Part shown: positions 9,211 through 17,900 of the stretch, in pieces
How the letters are laid out: every line of letters starts with the position of its first letter
Numbering within the stretch: position 1 is the stretch's first letter
Program-made: the position numbers and the translations under genes
Notes under the pieces: generated by a model
The model's input: only the letters and a program-made list of their open reading frames with translations
Told to the model about the DNA's origin: nothing
The model's database searches: none
DNA from: JAHEZL01 sp046074525
GTDB lineage: Bacteria > Bacteroidota > Bacteroidia > Flavobacteriales_C > GCA-002722245
Length of the DNA: 64,000 nt
Direction of reading: 5' to 3'
NCBI GenBank assembly: GCA_046074525.1
Contig: JBJTOK010000038.1
Span: forward strand, 62,001 to 126,000

Positions 9211-9921
9211 TTATTCTTCATTCAGTTCCTTGAGCATCTTATGTACTGAATCAATTTCAACACGTGGAGCGAGTCGGAATTCATGAGGGGCTATAAAGTC
9301 ATTGTCGTCCTGTTCAATCAGATCAACAGATTTAGCTGTAAAGCGCATGATAATGTCGTATTGCTCAACCTGGTATTCCATCAAAACGCCATTCAATTCC
9401 TTGAAAGGAGTATACCAGTTAGGGTCTTTAATTTGAATTTCATCGGTATAATAAACTGTGAAATCGTAAGGATTGGCTCCTTTAAGATGCATTATGGCCT
9501 TTTTGCAATTGTAGCCTGCAATGACTTTCGTTTCGTCTGTTTTTTCAATCGTATAAGGAGGAAAATCTTTCAGCAGGTAATCGAGATTTTCAGGGGTGTA
9601 AATATAGGCCAGTTTGGTATTCATGAATTTGGTCAGCCCCGTCAGTTTTTTATTCTCATTGTCGGCAAGATAGTCGATTTTAATAAAGCCCATGCTGAAG
9701 GTCAGTGCAGTAAGAACTTTGTCATTCTTGAATTTCATGATCATCTCGTCTGGCATCATCTTTTGGTTGAAAGCATCAGCTGCAGGTTTGGGATAAGAGA
9801 TGCTGTACGTGATAACGCCTTCTTCCGGACCGCTGGCTGCGTCACCGTTGCATCCGGCAAGGACGCAGGAAGAGCACAATAGGAATAAGAAAATGCGGCG
9901 TAGAGGGTTCAAAATCTGCAT
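9211..9921 (-). CDS. Lipoprotein, DUF4412/GLPGLI-like
   Basis: ATG at 9921 is preferred to the upstream TTG at 9957 because it places a signal peptide directly at the N-terminus, with a lipobox LAGC and the lipidated Cys near residue 23. The 236-aa product begins its mature part with GVITYSISYP and contains IAGYNCKKAIM, a pattern seen in Bacteroidota GLPGLI/DUF4412 envelope proteins; no enzyme motif is visible. It is the first gene of a group with the sigma/anti-sigma pair, so it may sense or respond to envelope stress together with them. That link is inferred only from position. Confidence 0.65.
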   Translation of the reverse strand: MQILNPLRRIFLFLLCSSCVLAGCNGDAASGPEEGVITYSISYPKPAADAFNQKMMPDEMIMKFKNDKVLTALTFSMGFIKIDYLADNENKKLTGLTKFMNTKLAYIYTPENLDYLLKDFPPYTIEKTDETKVIAGYNCKKAIMHLKGANPYDFTVYYTDEIQIKDPNWYTPFKELNGVLMEYQVEQYDIIMRFTAKSVDLIEQDDNDFIAPHEFRLAPRVEIDSVHKMLKELNEE

Positions 9922-10017
9922 TAATAAGGGTTTAAAAGTAACGAGTTTTTTTATCAATACAAAGAGGAAGAATTTATTGCCAAAAGACCTACGGCGGAAA
10001 TTTTGTAACTTGCGGTC

Positions 10018-11940
10018 ATGGAAGATTTACGTCCGATAACAGATTGGCTGCCTGTTTCCCGAAAAGAAATGCGCAAAAGGGAGTGGGAAGAACTGGATGT
10101 AATCATCATTTCAGGTGATGCTTATGTCGATCATCCTGCTTTTGGTACCGCAGTAATTGCACGAATAATAGAAAGTGAAGGGTTGAGAGTGGGCATTGTT
10201 CCCCAGCCGAACTGGAGGGATAATCTTCAGGATTTCCAGAAGTTAGGTAAGCCCCGACTCTTTTTTGGGGTGACTGCCGGATGCATGGATTCCATGGTGA
10301 ATCACTATACCGCCGGGAAGAGGAAGCGTTCTTCCGACTCCTATACTCCGGGAGGTGAAGCTGGTTTCCGACCGGACTACGCAGTAACTGTTTATACTCA
10401 GGTTTTAAAGCGCCTTTTTCCTGATGTGCCTGTATTGATTGGCGGCATCGAAGCTTCTTTGCGCAGGGTAACGCATTATGATTACTGGAAAAATGAACTG
10501 ATGCCTTCTGTTCTCGAAAGCAGCGGCGCCGACATGCTGGTGTACGGCATGGGTGAGCAACCTCTTCGTGAAATGCTCAATCTCCTCAAGAAAGGGGTTC
10601 CTTTTTCATCTCTTAAAACCATTGCCCAAACCTCAGTAATCATCCCTGAAGGGGAGGAATTACCAAAAAATAAAAGATGGACCGATGTGGAGCTGGCTTC
10701 CCATGAAGCCTGCCTGGCCGATAAAAAGACTTACGCCTCCAATTTCAAGATCGTAGAACAGGAGTCGAATAAGCTCAATGCCCGTCGCATCATCCAAAAA
10801 ATAGGGGGGAAGACAGTCCTCATCAATCCGCCTTATAAAACAATGACGGAGAAGGAGATGGATAGTACCTTCGATTTGCCTTACACACGTTTGCCGCATC
10901 CTAAATATAAGAGTCGCGGACCGATACCGGCTTACGAAATGATCAAGTTCTCGGTGAACATGCATCGTGGCTGTTTTGGTGGGTGTAGTTTCTGTACCAT
11001 TTCGGCCCATCAGGGTAAGTTCATTGCCAGTCGATCCGAAAAATCGATATTGAATGAAGTGGAACAGGTGACAAAGATGCCTGATTTCAAAGGGTATATC
11101 AGTGACCTGGGCGGCCCTTCGGCCAATATGTACAAGATGAAAGGTATTGATGAGGCCATTTGCGAGCGTTGCGTGAGTCCGTCGTGTATACATCCCGTGA
11201 TTTGCTCTAATCTTGATACGAGTCATGCCCCTATGACCCAACTGTATAAAAAGGTGGACGCCCACCCTAAAATCAAAAAAGCTTTTGTGGGCAGTGGTAT
11301 TCGTTACGATTTGCTGACCAAGGGTTATAATAAAAATGGCGACGACAGTATTGATGAATATATGGACCAGCTGGTGACAAGACATATCAGTGGTCGACTC
11401 AAAGTTGCGCCTGAGCATACTGCCGACAATACTCTTAAAATCATGCGCAAGCCGTCGTTCAAGCATTTTAAAGAATTTAAAAAGGCTTATGATGCGGTAA
11501 ATAAAAAGCACGGACTCGATCAACCCTTGATTCCTTACTTCATTTCCAGTCACCCTGGTACTACTGAGGAGGATATGGCCGAGCTGGCTGCCGAAACCAA
11601 AGCCCTGGGCTTCAAACTCGAGCAGGTACAGGATTTCACACCTACACCAATGACAGTGGCTACGGAAATCTACTATTCAGGCTATCATCCATATACCATG
11701 CAGAAGGTGGAAACAGCAATAGCTCGTGACGATAAAAACGACCAAAACCTTTTTTTCTTCTGGTATAAGGATGAGAACAGGAAAAAAATTACGGAGCGGC
11801 TCAAGGCAATGAAACGTCCCGACCTGATTGAGGTATTGCTGGAAGAGCATTCAAAACCTCTGCAAGAGAACAAGCAGATTCCTAAGTGGTTGAAAGAAAG
11901 ACGAGAAAAAGAGGCCAGGTATAGGAAATTTAAAAAATAG
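10018..11940 (+). CDS. YgiQ-family radical SAM protein
   Basis: A 640-aa protein. The radical SAM cluster motif is CFGGCSFC in the MHRGCFGGCSFCTISAHQG segment near residue 318, which binds a [4Fe-4S] cluster and S-adenosylmethionine. The N-terminal part up to about residue 300 matches the UPF0313/YgiQ type (YAVTVYTQVLKRLFPDVP, GGIEASLRR). Length fits the family. The biochemical role of YgiQ proteins is not established. It is transcribed divergently from the lipoprotein-sigma factor group; its ATG lies 96 nt from the lipoprotein start. Confidence 0.92.
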   Translation: MEDLRPITDWLPVSRKEMRKREWEELDVIIISGDAYVDHPAFGTAVIARIIESEGLRVGIVPQPNWRDNLQDFQKLGKPRLFFGVTAGCMDSMVNHYTAGKRKRSSDSYTPGGEAGFRPDYAVTVYTQVLKRLFPDVPVLIGGIEASLRRVTHYDYWKNELMPSVLESSGADMLVYGMGEQPLREMLNLLKKGVPFSSLKTIAQTSVIIPEGEELPKNKRWTDVELASHEACLADKKTYASNFKIVEQESNKLNARRIIQKIGGKTVLINPPYKTMTEKEMDSTFDLPYTRLPHPKYKSRGPIPAYEMIKFSVNMHRGCFGGCSFCTISAHQGKFIASRSEKSILNEVEQVTKMPDFKGYISDLGGPSANMYKMKGIDEAICERCVSPSCIHPVICSNLDTSHAPMTQLYKKVDAHPKIKKAFVGSGIRYDLLTKGYNKNGDDSIDEYMDQLVTRHISGRLKVAPEHTADNTLKIMRKPSFKHFKEFKKAYDAVNKKHGLDQPLIPYFISSHPGTTEEDMAELAAETKALGFKLEQVQDFTPTPMTVATEIYYSGYHPYTMQKVETAIARDDKNDQNLFFFWYKDENRKKITERLKAMKRPDLIEVLLEEHSKPLQENKQIPKWLKERREKEARYRKFKK

Positions 11941-12008
11941 TAAAGATTTTTGTAACCGAATTGCAGGGGGCGCAGTTTAACAGGCACAGTTTTTTAAAAT
12001 TGAAATCC

Positions 12009-12176
12009 ATGTTAAAAACAGTAGAAGAATACAACAAAGTTGTAGCAAGAATTAAAAGTTTGATGAAGCCGGAAAAAAGCACTCAGGAGCGTGAAGAGCT
12101 GGCTAAACTTTTAGATGCAGTTGATAATTTTGACGGATTGAAATTTTTGAAGGTAGGTGAATTGCAACAGCATTAA
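12009..12176 (+). CDS. Small protein resembling HigA antitoxin N-terminus
   Basis: A 55-aa ORF. ATG 12009 is chosen because the longer frame from TTG 11961 adds residues with no protein-like pattern. The sequence TVEEYNKVVARIKSLM followed by a charged helix (REELAKLLDAVDNFD) resembles the N-terminal helical part of HigA-type antitoxins, which ends before the HTH domain. No HTH follows and no HigB-like toxin gene is nearby, so this is either a solitary conserved small protein or a remnant. Both neighbours have unrelated functions. Confidence 0.5.
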   Translation: MLKTVEEYNKVVARIKSLMKPEKSTQEREELAKLLDAVDNFDGLKFLKVGELQQH

Positions 12177-12218
12177 TACTCCTCTGCCATTCCTTAGCTA
12201 AAATTGAGGAGTGAGCGA

Positions 12219-12872
12219 TCAAATCTGAATAATTCCGTCTTTCATCACAATTTTCCTATCCGCCATCGCAGCGAGTTCCTCGTTGTGGGTAACAATAACA
12301 AATGTTTGATTTAATTCTTCTCGTAACTTGAAAAAGAGTTGGTGAAGGTTTGTTGCCGTAGCCGAATCCAGGTTTCCAGAAGGCTCATCAGCCAATACTA
12401 TCGCCGGATCATTGATCAAAGCTCTTGCTACGGCCACACGTTGTTGCTCACCACCCGATAATTCATTTGGTTTGTGATGCGCTCGGGCTGCAACGCCTAA
12501 AATGTCCAATAACTTCATTGCTTTTTCCTCCGCCTCTTTTTTATTTCCATTGTTAATGAAGCAGGGAATACAAACGTTTTCCAAGGCAGTGAATTCGGGC
12601 AACAAATGATGGAACTGAAATACAAAACCGATATTCTGGTTCCTGAAACGGGCTATCTTTTTTCCTTTAAGGGAAGAAACTTCGGTGTTGTTAATAATGA
12701 GTTGTCCGGAATCAGCGCTGTCGAGTGTTCCAAGTATCTGTAATAAGGTGGTTTTTCCTGCGCCAGAAGCACCAACGATACTCACTATTTCTCCTTTGTT
12801 TATCTTTAGATCGATGCCCTTCAGCACTTCCAGGCTCCCATAAGATTTTTTGATGTTGACAGTTTCAATCAT
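12219..12872 (-). CDS. lolD: LolD-like ABC transporter ATP-binding protein
   Basis: A 217-aa ATPase with Walker A GASGAGKTTLLQILGTLD, ABC signature LSGGEQQRVAVARAL, Walker B IVLADEPSGNLD and the H-loop VTHNEEL. The SGNLDSATA stretch after Walker B is typical of the MacB/LolD/FtsE group, which powers lipoprotein release from the inner membrane or related mechanotransmission systems. No permease (LolC/E) is next to it in this window, so the partner must be elsewhere. The name rests on subfamily features; a MacB-type role is possible. Confidence 0.85.
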   Translation of the reverse strand: MIETVNIKKSYGSLEVLKGIDLKINKGEIVSIVGASGAGKTTLLQILGTLDSADSGQLIINNTEVSSLKGKKIARFRNQNIGFVFQFHHLLPEFTALENVCIPCFINNGNKKEAEEKAMKLLDILGVAARAHHKPNELSGGEQQRVAVARALINDPAIVLADEPSGNLDSATATNLHQLFFKLREELNQTFVIVTHNEELAAMADRKIVMKDGIIQI

Positions 12873-12936
12873 TGCTTAAAAGTAAAGATTAAATTAATTC
12901 GTCCTATTTCATTAGAAACAAAGAAAAGGAAAACAA

Positions 12937-12944
12937 TATCTTTG
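12937..12944 (+). promoter_or_regulatory. Bacteroidota -7 box TATCTTTG
   Basis: An exact match to TAnnTTTG. It overlaps the TTG that would be an upstream start of the RDD gene and lies 16 nt before ATG 12960, giving a leader of about 10 nt. No clear TTG -33 box is seen. Confidence 0.5.
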
Positions 12945-12959
12945 AAAAAAAATAACCTT

Positions 12960-13727
12960 ATGATCTCTTCATATCCTGTAACGCTGATAAGAGCTTCCCG
13001 CAAAAGAAGAATTGCTGCTTTCATGATTGATCACATCATGATGAGCGGCCTTTTGGTAATGATGATTTTTCTGATTATCGGTCCGGATTTTATGGACATG
13101 GGATTGTCGGATGCTTTTTTCATGATTCTTAAAATTATCCTGATTTGTATGTTGGGAATGGTTCTCTATTTCTCTAAGGATAGCATTGGTGGGGTGAGTT
13201 TTGGTAAATGGGTGATGGGCATAATGGTACGTGATGAAAAAAATCCTGAAAAAACGCCTTCGTATGGAAGACTTTTTGCGCGCAATTTATCCATCCTGAT
13301 TTGGCCTGCCGAATTAATCATTATGATTGTCAATAAAGATAAAAGAAGGTTGGGGGATAAAATGGTGGATGCAGGGGTGTATAAAAAACCCATAAAGGCG
13401 TCGGTAGCGTTAAGGGTAGTGTTGTCGGTTATTTTGGTCGCTGTTTTTTCGGGAGGGATAGTCTTTTTTATTGTTTCAGGGATCAAGGGATCCGGAGCCT
13501 ATAAAACCGCTATCCATGAAATTGAGGGAAATGCTGATATTATTGCTGAAACCGGAGGAATCAAGGATTACGGTTTTGCTCCTGTTGGAGATATCAATGT
13601 TTACAATGGCTATGGAGAAGCTGTGCTGTACATCACCGTGAAGGGAAACGACAAAGATGTTGAAGTGATGGTTTTGCTTGAAAAAGAACCCGGCAAAAGC
13701 TGGAAAGTATTGGAGATACATAAATAA
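12960..13727 (+). CDS. RDD-domain membrane protein with Coa1-like tail
   Basis: A 255-aa protein starting at ATG 12960; the longer TTG start at 12942 falls inside a -7 promoter box and is rejected. Residues ~13-145 form an RDD domain (RRIAAFMIDHIMMSG, FGKWVMGIMV, RRLGDKMVDAGVY) with three or four membrane helices including one at about 150-172. The final ~80 residues (IKGSGAYKTAIHEIEGNADI, then GYGEAVLYITVKG) resemble the cytochrome-oxidase assembly factor Coa1 domain. RDD proteins are poorly understood; some are ion transporters. The combination suggests an envelope role. Confidence 0.75.
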   Translation: MISSYPVTLIRASRKRRIAAFMIDHIMMSGLLVMMIFLIIGPDFMDMGLSDAFFMILKIILICMLGMVLYFSKDSIGGVSFGKWVMGIMVRDEKNPEKTPSYGRLFARNLSILIWPAELIIMIVNKDKRRLGDKMVDAGVYKKPIKASVALRVVLSVILVAVFSGGIVFFIVSGIKGSGAYKTAIHEIEGNADIIAETGGIKDYGFAPVGDINVYNGYGEAVLYITVKGNDKDVEVMVLLEKEPGKSWKVLEIHK

Positions 13728-13795
13728 GTAAGGGTTTTCGCGGATTTTTGCCAAAAAAATGTAAATTAGCCCCTCATCTAGAAAAATAACTTAAC

Positions 13796-15010
13796 ATGAA
13801 TATACACGAATACCAAGGGAAATCGATCTTGAAAAGCTTTGGAGTAGCAGTGCAGGAAGGCATTGTGGCTGATTCAGCTGACGGAGCTACTGCAGCAGCA
13901 AAACAATTGAAAGAACAAACAGGTACAGGATGGTTTGTGGTTAAAGCACAAATCCACGCCGGAGGCCGTGGTAAAGGAAAAATCACTGAAACAGGATCTG
14001 CAGGTGTTGTTCTTGCTAAGAGTCTTGATGAGGTTCCTGAAAAAGCAAAAGCCATTCTAGGCGGTCACCTCGTGACTTTGCAAACCAGTAAATCAGGTAA
14101 AAAAGTAAATAAAGTTTTGATTGCTCAGGATGTTTACTATCCTGGCGACAGCAAACCGAAGGAGTTTTACATGTCGGTATTACTCGACAGGGAAAAAGGA
14201 AAAAACATCATCATCTATTCTACGGAAGGTGGTATGTCTATTGAGGATGTGGCGCACAATACGCCTGAACTGATCTTCAAAGAGGAGATTGATCCTACTT
14301 TGGGCTTACAAGGTTTCCAGGCAAGAAAAATTGCTTTCAACCTCGGTCTCGAAGGTAAAGCCAACAAGGAAATGACGAAGTTTGTTTCTTCTTTGTATAA
14401 AGCATACATCGGTTGTGATGCAGCGATGTTCGAAATCAACCCGGTTTTGAAAACTTCTGATGATAAAATCATTGCTGTTGATGCAAAGGTAACTCTGGAT
14501 GGAAATTCTCTCGATCGTCATCCTGATTACGCTGCAATGCGTGACATTACTGAAGAAGATCCTATTGAAGTGGAAGCTAAGGAAGCTGGTTTGAACTATG
14601 TTAAACTCGACGGTAACGTGGGTTGTATGGTGAATGGCGCCGGACTTGCAATGGCGACTATGGATATCATCAAATTATCAGGTGGAGAGCCTGCTAACTT
14701 CCTCGACGTAGGTGGAACTGCCAACGCAGAAAGAGTTGAAAAAGCTTTCCGTATGATCCTGAAAGATACTAACGTTAAAGCTATTCTTGTGAATATTTTT
14801 GGTGGGATCGTTCGTTGCGACAGAGTAGCGCAAGGGATTGTAGATGCTTACAAAAACATCGGTGAAGTGAAAATTCCTATCATCGTTCGTTTACAGGGAA
14901 CAAACGCTCAGGAAGCGAAAAAATTGATTGATGAATCAGGACTTCAGGTTCACTCAGTAGTTCTTCTCCAGGAAGCTGCTGATAAAGTGAAAGAAGTTTT
15001 GAAGAAATAA
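13796..15010 (+). CDS. sucC: Succinyl-CoA ligase (ADP-forming) beta subunit
   Basis: A 404-aa protein that begins with the family hallmark MNIHEYQGKSILKSFGV, followed by an ATP-grasp domain (KAQIHAGGRGKGK near 45-60; FEINPVLKTSDD near 210) and a C-terminal CoA-ligase domain with VNIFGGIVRCD near residue 335. With SucD it converts succinyl-CoA, ADP and phosphate to succinate, CoA and ATP in the TCA cycle. sucD is not in this window, so the subunits are encoded apart here. An intrinsic terminator follows. Confidence 0.97.
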   Translation: MNIHEYQGKSILKSFGVAVQEGIVADSADGATAAAKQLKEQTGTGWFVVKAQIHAGGRGKGKITETGSAGVVLAKSLDEVPEKAKAILGGHLVTLQTSKSGKKVNKVLIAQDVYYPGDSKPKEFYMSVLLDREKGKNIIIYSTEGGMSIEDVAHNTPELIFKEEIDPTLGLQGFQARKIAFNLGLEGKANKEMTKFVSSLYKAYIGCDAAMFEINPVLKTSDDKIIAVDAKVTLDGNSLDRHPDYAAMRDITEEDPIEVEAKEAGLNYVKLDGNVGCMVNGAGLAMATMDIIKLSGGEPANFLDVGGTANAERVEKAFRMILKDTNVKAILVNIFGGIVRCDRVAQGIVDAYKNIGEVKIPIIVRLQGTNAQEAKKLIDESGLQVHSVVLLQEAADKVKEVLKK

Positions 15011-15027
15011 TATCAGAATTTTAAAAG

Positions 15028-15061
15028 AAAAGCCGGGAGTAAAAACTTCCGGTTTTTTTTT
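15028..15061 (+). terminator. Intrinsic terminator of sucC
   Basis: Stem aagccgggag / cttccggttt (one G-U pair) around a short A-rich loop, followed by a run of nine T residues. Confidence 0.85.
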
Positions 15062-15079
15062 GAAGCAAAGTCCTAACAA

Positions 15080-17002
15080 TTACAATCCATTCACCTTCTT
15101 CCATACCGCAAAGCTGATGAACTTAAAAATGCGGCGATTTTCAGCTGCTGTGCGTTGATCAAAGAACGTATTGTAGTTTTTGTTGAGATAATCCAGATCG
15201 AGAAATTCGCCCAATCCTGAAGTGAAATAGGGACGAAGATCGTCCTTGATTTCTGCGATCCAACGATTGTTTGGAGTGGTATATCCCAGCTTGTCTTTAC
15301 GCTGACGAACTTCCTCGGGAATATATCCTTTAATGGCTTCTTTCAGCAGCGACTTGAGTACGTTGTTGTTTATTTTATAATTCCCTGGAATAGAAAAAAG
15401 TAATTCTGTTAACTCTTTATCATCCGCCAGAGGAACTCGCGATTCCACCGAAAACCACATGGAACAGCGGTCTTCGCATTTTAAATACGACTTTAAACTC
15501 GTGTTGTAATATTCATGTGCCAGTCGCTCATTGAGCGTGAATTGCTGATCGCTTTTAAATTCTTCAAAAGCCGCAGTAGCGTACTTATTATAAAACTCTT
15601 CATTGATCATTCTGAAATCAGGGAACTTGGAGCGGTAAGCTTTTTTCAAAATAGAGGAAGGCATTCTCTTTAATCCGTGGTATTTCATCCATTGCCTACC
15701 AAGGTAATTCCTGCTGATTTCGTAATTCAGGAAATAGCGGTGAGGTTCATAACCAGCAAACAATTCATCACCACCCTGACCGTCGAGAACAACCTTTATT
15801 CCAGCTTCTTTCACCTTTTTCATCACGCGCCACTGCGCGTAGGTGCTGGTGGAAAACAGAGGAATGTCCTGGCAAAACGTGAGTTCTTCCAAGTCTTTCA
15901 ATAACTCTTCAGAAGTAGGTTGCACCGTATGCCATTTCCCTTTGGAATAGGAAACCATCATTTTTGCCCACTGACTCTCATCGATATTCTGGTCGGCATT
16001 GGTAGACGTAAAAAGATGAATTTTCTGCTGCGGATTTAAGTAGTGCATGAGTCCGACAATAGATGAGCTATCCATTCCTCCGCTCAGGCAGGAGCCTACT
16101 TCCACATCGGCACGGAGTCGTAGCTTTACTGCCTTTTTTATTCGCCCGGTAATTTCCTTTTGAAAGTCGTTATTCTTTTTAGGATCAATGGTTTCCAGTT
16201 TGTTATTGAAAGAAAGGGTATAATATTTTTCTACAGTTATTTTTCCTGTCTCAACATTCAGTAAAAGATGATGAGAAGGCGGTAATTCTATAATTCCTTC
16301 CAGCAAACCCTGTGGATGTTTTTCAATATCGTTGAAGCTCAGATAATCGAAAGCTGCATGATGATTGATTTTTTTATGAATGAGTTCCGAATGCAGAATC
16401 GCTTTCTGTTCGGAAGCAAAAAGGAACTTGTCTTTGTCGATGAAATAGTAAAAAGGCTTCACGCCAACACGATCCCTGCTGCACCAAAGAAGCGCTTTTT
16501 TACGGTCGTAAATCGCAAATGCCCACATGCCATTGAAGCGATCAACACATTTTGTTCCCCATTCCTGATACGCTTTCAGTATTACTTCCGTATCGGAATT
16601 GGAAAAAAAGCGATGGCCTTTTTGCTGTAGTTCTTCCCTTATTTCGCGGTAATTGTAAATTTCACCATTGTAAGTAATCCATATCGCTGCATCTTCAGTA
16701 CTCATTGGCTGATGGCCGGAAGGAGAGAGGTCTAGAATACTCAGTCGGCGATGTGCTATTCCGACAGGATAGTTTTTCTCCGCATCGGAAATATGATTTT
16801 TGGGAGTGTAGTGGAAACTAACTTCCTTCACTTCCTGTGGAGTAGCCGAACCGGCAAACAATTGCTGTTCCTCTTTGTTGAATAAAGCAAAACCTTCATC
16901 ATCCGGACCGCGATGGGCGATCAGCTTGTTCATTTTTTCCAGTGTTTTAGGCACACTGAAAGGAGCTGGTGAAAAATGTATTATGCCACAAATACCGCAC
17001 AT
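15080..17002 (-). CDS. asnB: Asparagine synthase (glutamine-hydrolysing)
   Basis: A 640-aa two-domain enzyme. The catalytic Cys2 of the glutaminase domain is in MCGICGIIHF, with RGPDDEGF near 32. The synthetase domain has the PP-loop LSGGMDSSS near residue 308 and DGQGGDELFAGYEPHRYF near 400. It transfers glutamine amide nitrogen to an adenylated carboxylate. Such paralogues next to glycosyltransferases and flippases often act in surface-polysaccharide or secondary metabolism rather than supplying asparagine, and here it is the last gene of a five-gene operon with such genes (1 nt gap to the sulfotransferase). The substrate is therefore uncertain. Confidence 0.93.
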   Translation of the reverse strand: MCGICGIIHFSPAPFSVPKTLEKMNKLIAHRGPDDEGFALFNKEEQQLFAGSATPQEVKEVSFHYTPKNHISDAEKNYPVGIAHRRLSILDLSPSGHQPMSTEDAAIWITYNGEIYNYREIREELQQKGHRFFSNSDTEVILKAYQEWGTKCVDRFNGMWAFAIYDRKKALLWCSRDRVGVKPFYYFIDKDKFLFASEQKAILHSELIHKKINHHAAFDYLSFNDIEKHPQGLLEGIIELPPSHHLLLNVETGKITVEKYYTLSFNNKLETIDPKKNNDFQKEITGRIKKAVKLRLRADVEVGSCLSGGMDSSSIVGLMHYLNPQQKIHLFTSTNADQNIDESQWAKMMVSYSKGKWHTVQPTSEELLKDLEELTFCQDIPLFSTSTYAQWRVMKKVKEAGIKVVLDGQGGDELFAGYEPHRYFLNYEISRNYLGRQWMKYHGLKRMPSSILKKAYRSKFPDFRMINEEFYNKYATAAFEEFKSDQQFTLNERLAHEYYNTSLKSYLKCEDRCSMWFSVESRVPLADDKELTELLFSIPGNYKINNNVLKSLLKEAIKGYIPEEVRQRKDKLGYTTPNNRWIAEIKDDLRPYFTSGLGEFLDLDYLNKNYNTFFDQRTAAENRRIFKFISFAVWKKVNGL

Positions 17003-17003
17003 A

Positions 17004-17900
17004 TCAGAGCCAATGGTTTAAATCGCGACCGATGAGTTGCGCTGTTTTTTGTATGTCGTCGCTGAAGAAATTCTTCAGTTCTGTTTTCAAATTGTCACTC
17101 ATGCTTTCCTTCTCGCCCTTTTGAATGTTCGCTTTGTAAATCCGGTGTAAAATTTTCTCTCTCCATTTTTTCGAAGGAAGAAAAATACGCACCAGTTTTT
17201 TTTCCCAATTTTTCGCCGTCTTGAATTTCCGGTGTACAGATAACGAAGCATAAGCTTTTGAAGTATTCAGCATCTCGGCCGATAATGAGGAAAGAGGGGA
17301 GGCACCAAGAAAGTTTAACACTTTGTTGCTCTCTTCCAGCGGATGGCTTTTGAGGTCTTCAGCCAGCACAAAATGTATGTTTTCAACGCCGAAAGTATCA
17401 AGATAGTGCTTGATTCTCTTACTGTATAAGCCATTTTCACGATACAACAGGCATTGCGTAAATCGGGCCGAAGCCGGAATTTTTTGTCCTGATTTACGAT
17501 CACTCTCCAACGCCAACGCCTTTTCGAAATCCGTTTCGGTTTCATCGGCGTTGTACAAATTCTCCATATGCAAAGAGTAAATCATTTCCACAGGATTGCG
17601 CAGGCAAATGATGATTTTAACCTTGCCGATCTGATCCAGAATTTCATGTGCTGCCGATGCTGAATACAAATACCATACAGAAGCTTCTCCTTTAACTTTC
17701 CCTTGGCCATCTTTAAAAAAAGAAAGGTAAATCGGGAAGTCGTTCAGTTGATTTTTGATCTTCAAATCCTTCCCGAAATAATGAATTTCCTTTGGCGCCA
17801 TAAAAATGCCGGGATGTTGCCGCAAATAATAATCCAGCGAAGTAGTGCCACATTTTGGCGCGCCTGCAATGATGAATTGAGGATGTAGTTTAGCGTCCAT
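17004..17900 (-). CDS. PAPS-dependent sulfotransferase
   Basis: A 298-aa protein with the 5'-phosphosulfate binding loop IIAGAPKCGTTSLDYYLRQ at the N-terminus and the 3'-phosphate motif IICLRNPVEMIYSLHMENL near 98-116, as in heparan-type/Sulfotransfer_1 family members. It is predicted to transfer sulfate from PAPS to a sugar or other hydroxyl/amino group in the cytoplasm. Its start overlaps the end of the flippase gene by 11 nt, and asnB starts 1 nt beyond its stop. The context suggests sulfation of a glycan precursor before export. The acceptor is unknown. Confidence 0.88.
   Translation of the reverse strand: MDAKLHPQFIIAGAPKCGTTSLDYYLRQHPGIFMAPKEIHYFGKDLKIKNQLNDFPIYLSFFKDGQGKVKGEASVWYLYSASAAHEILDQIGKVKIIICLRNPVEMIYSLHMENLYNADETETDFEKALALESDRKSGQKIPASARFTQCLLYRENGLYSKRIKHYLDTFGVENIHFVLAEDLKSHPLEESNKVLNFLGASPLSSLSAEMLNTSKAYASLSVHRKFKTAKNWEKKLVRIFLPSKKWREKILHRIYKANIQKGEKESMSDNLKTELKNFFSDDIQKTAQLIGRDLNHWL

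Noticed and set aside
12176..12218. Inverted repeat actcctc/gaggagt between two converging genes
   Set aside because: A 7-bp stem with a 21-nt loop and no T-tract on either side; too weak for a terminator call.
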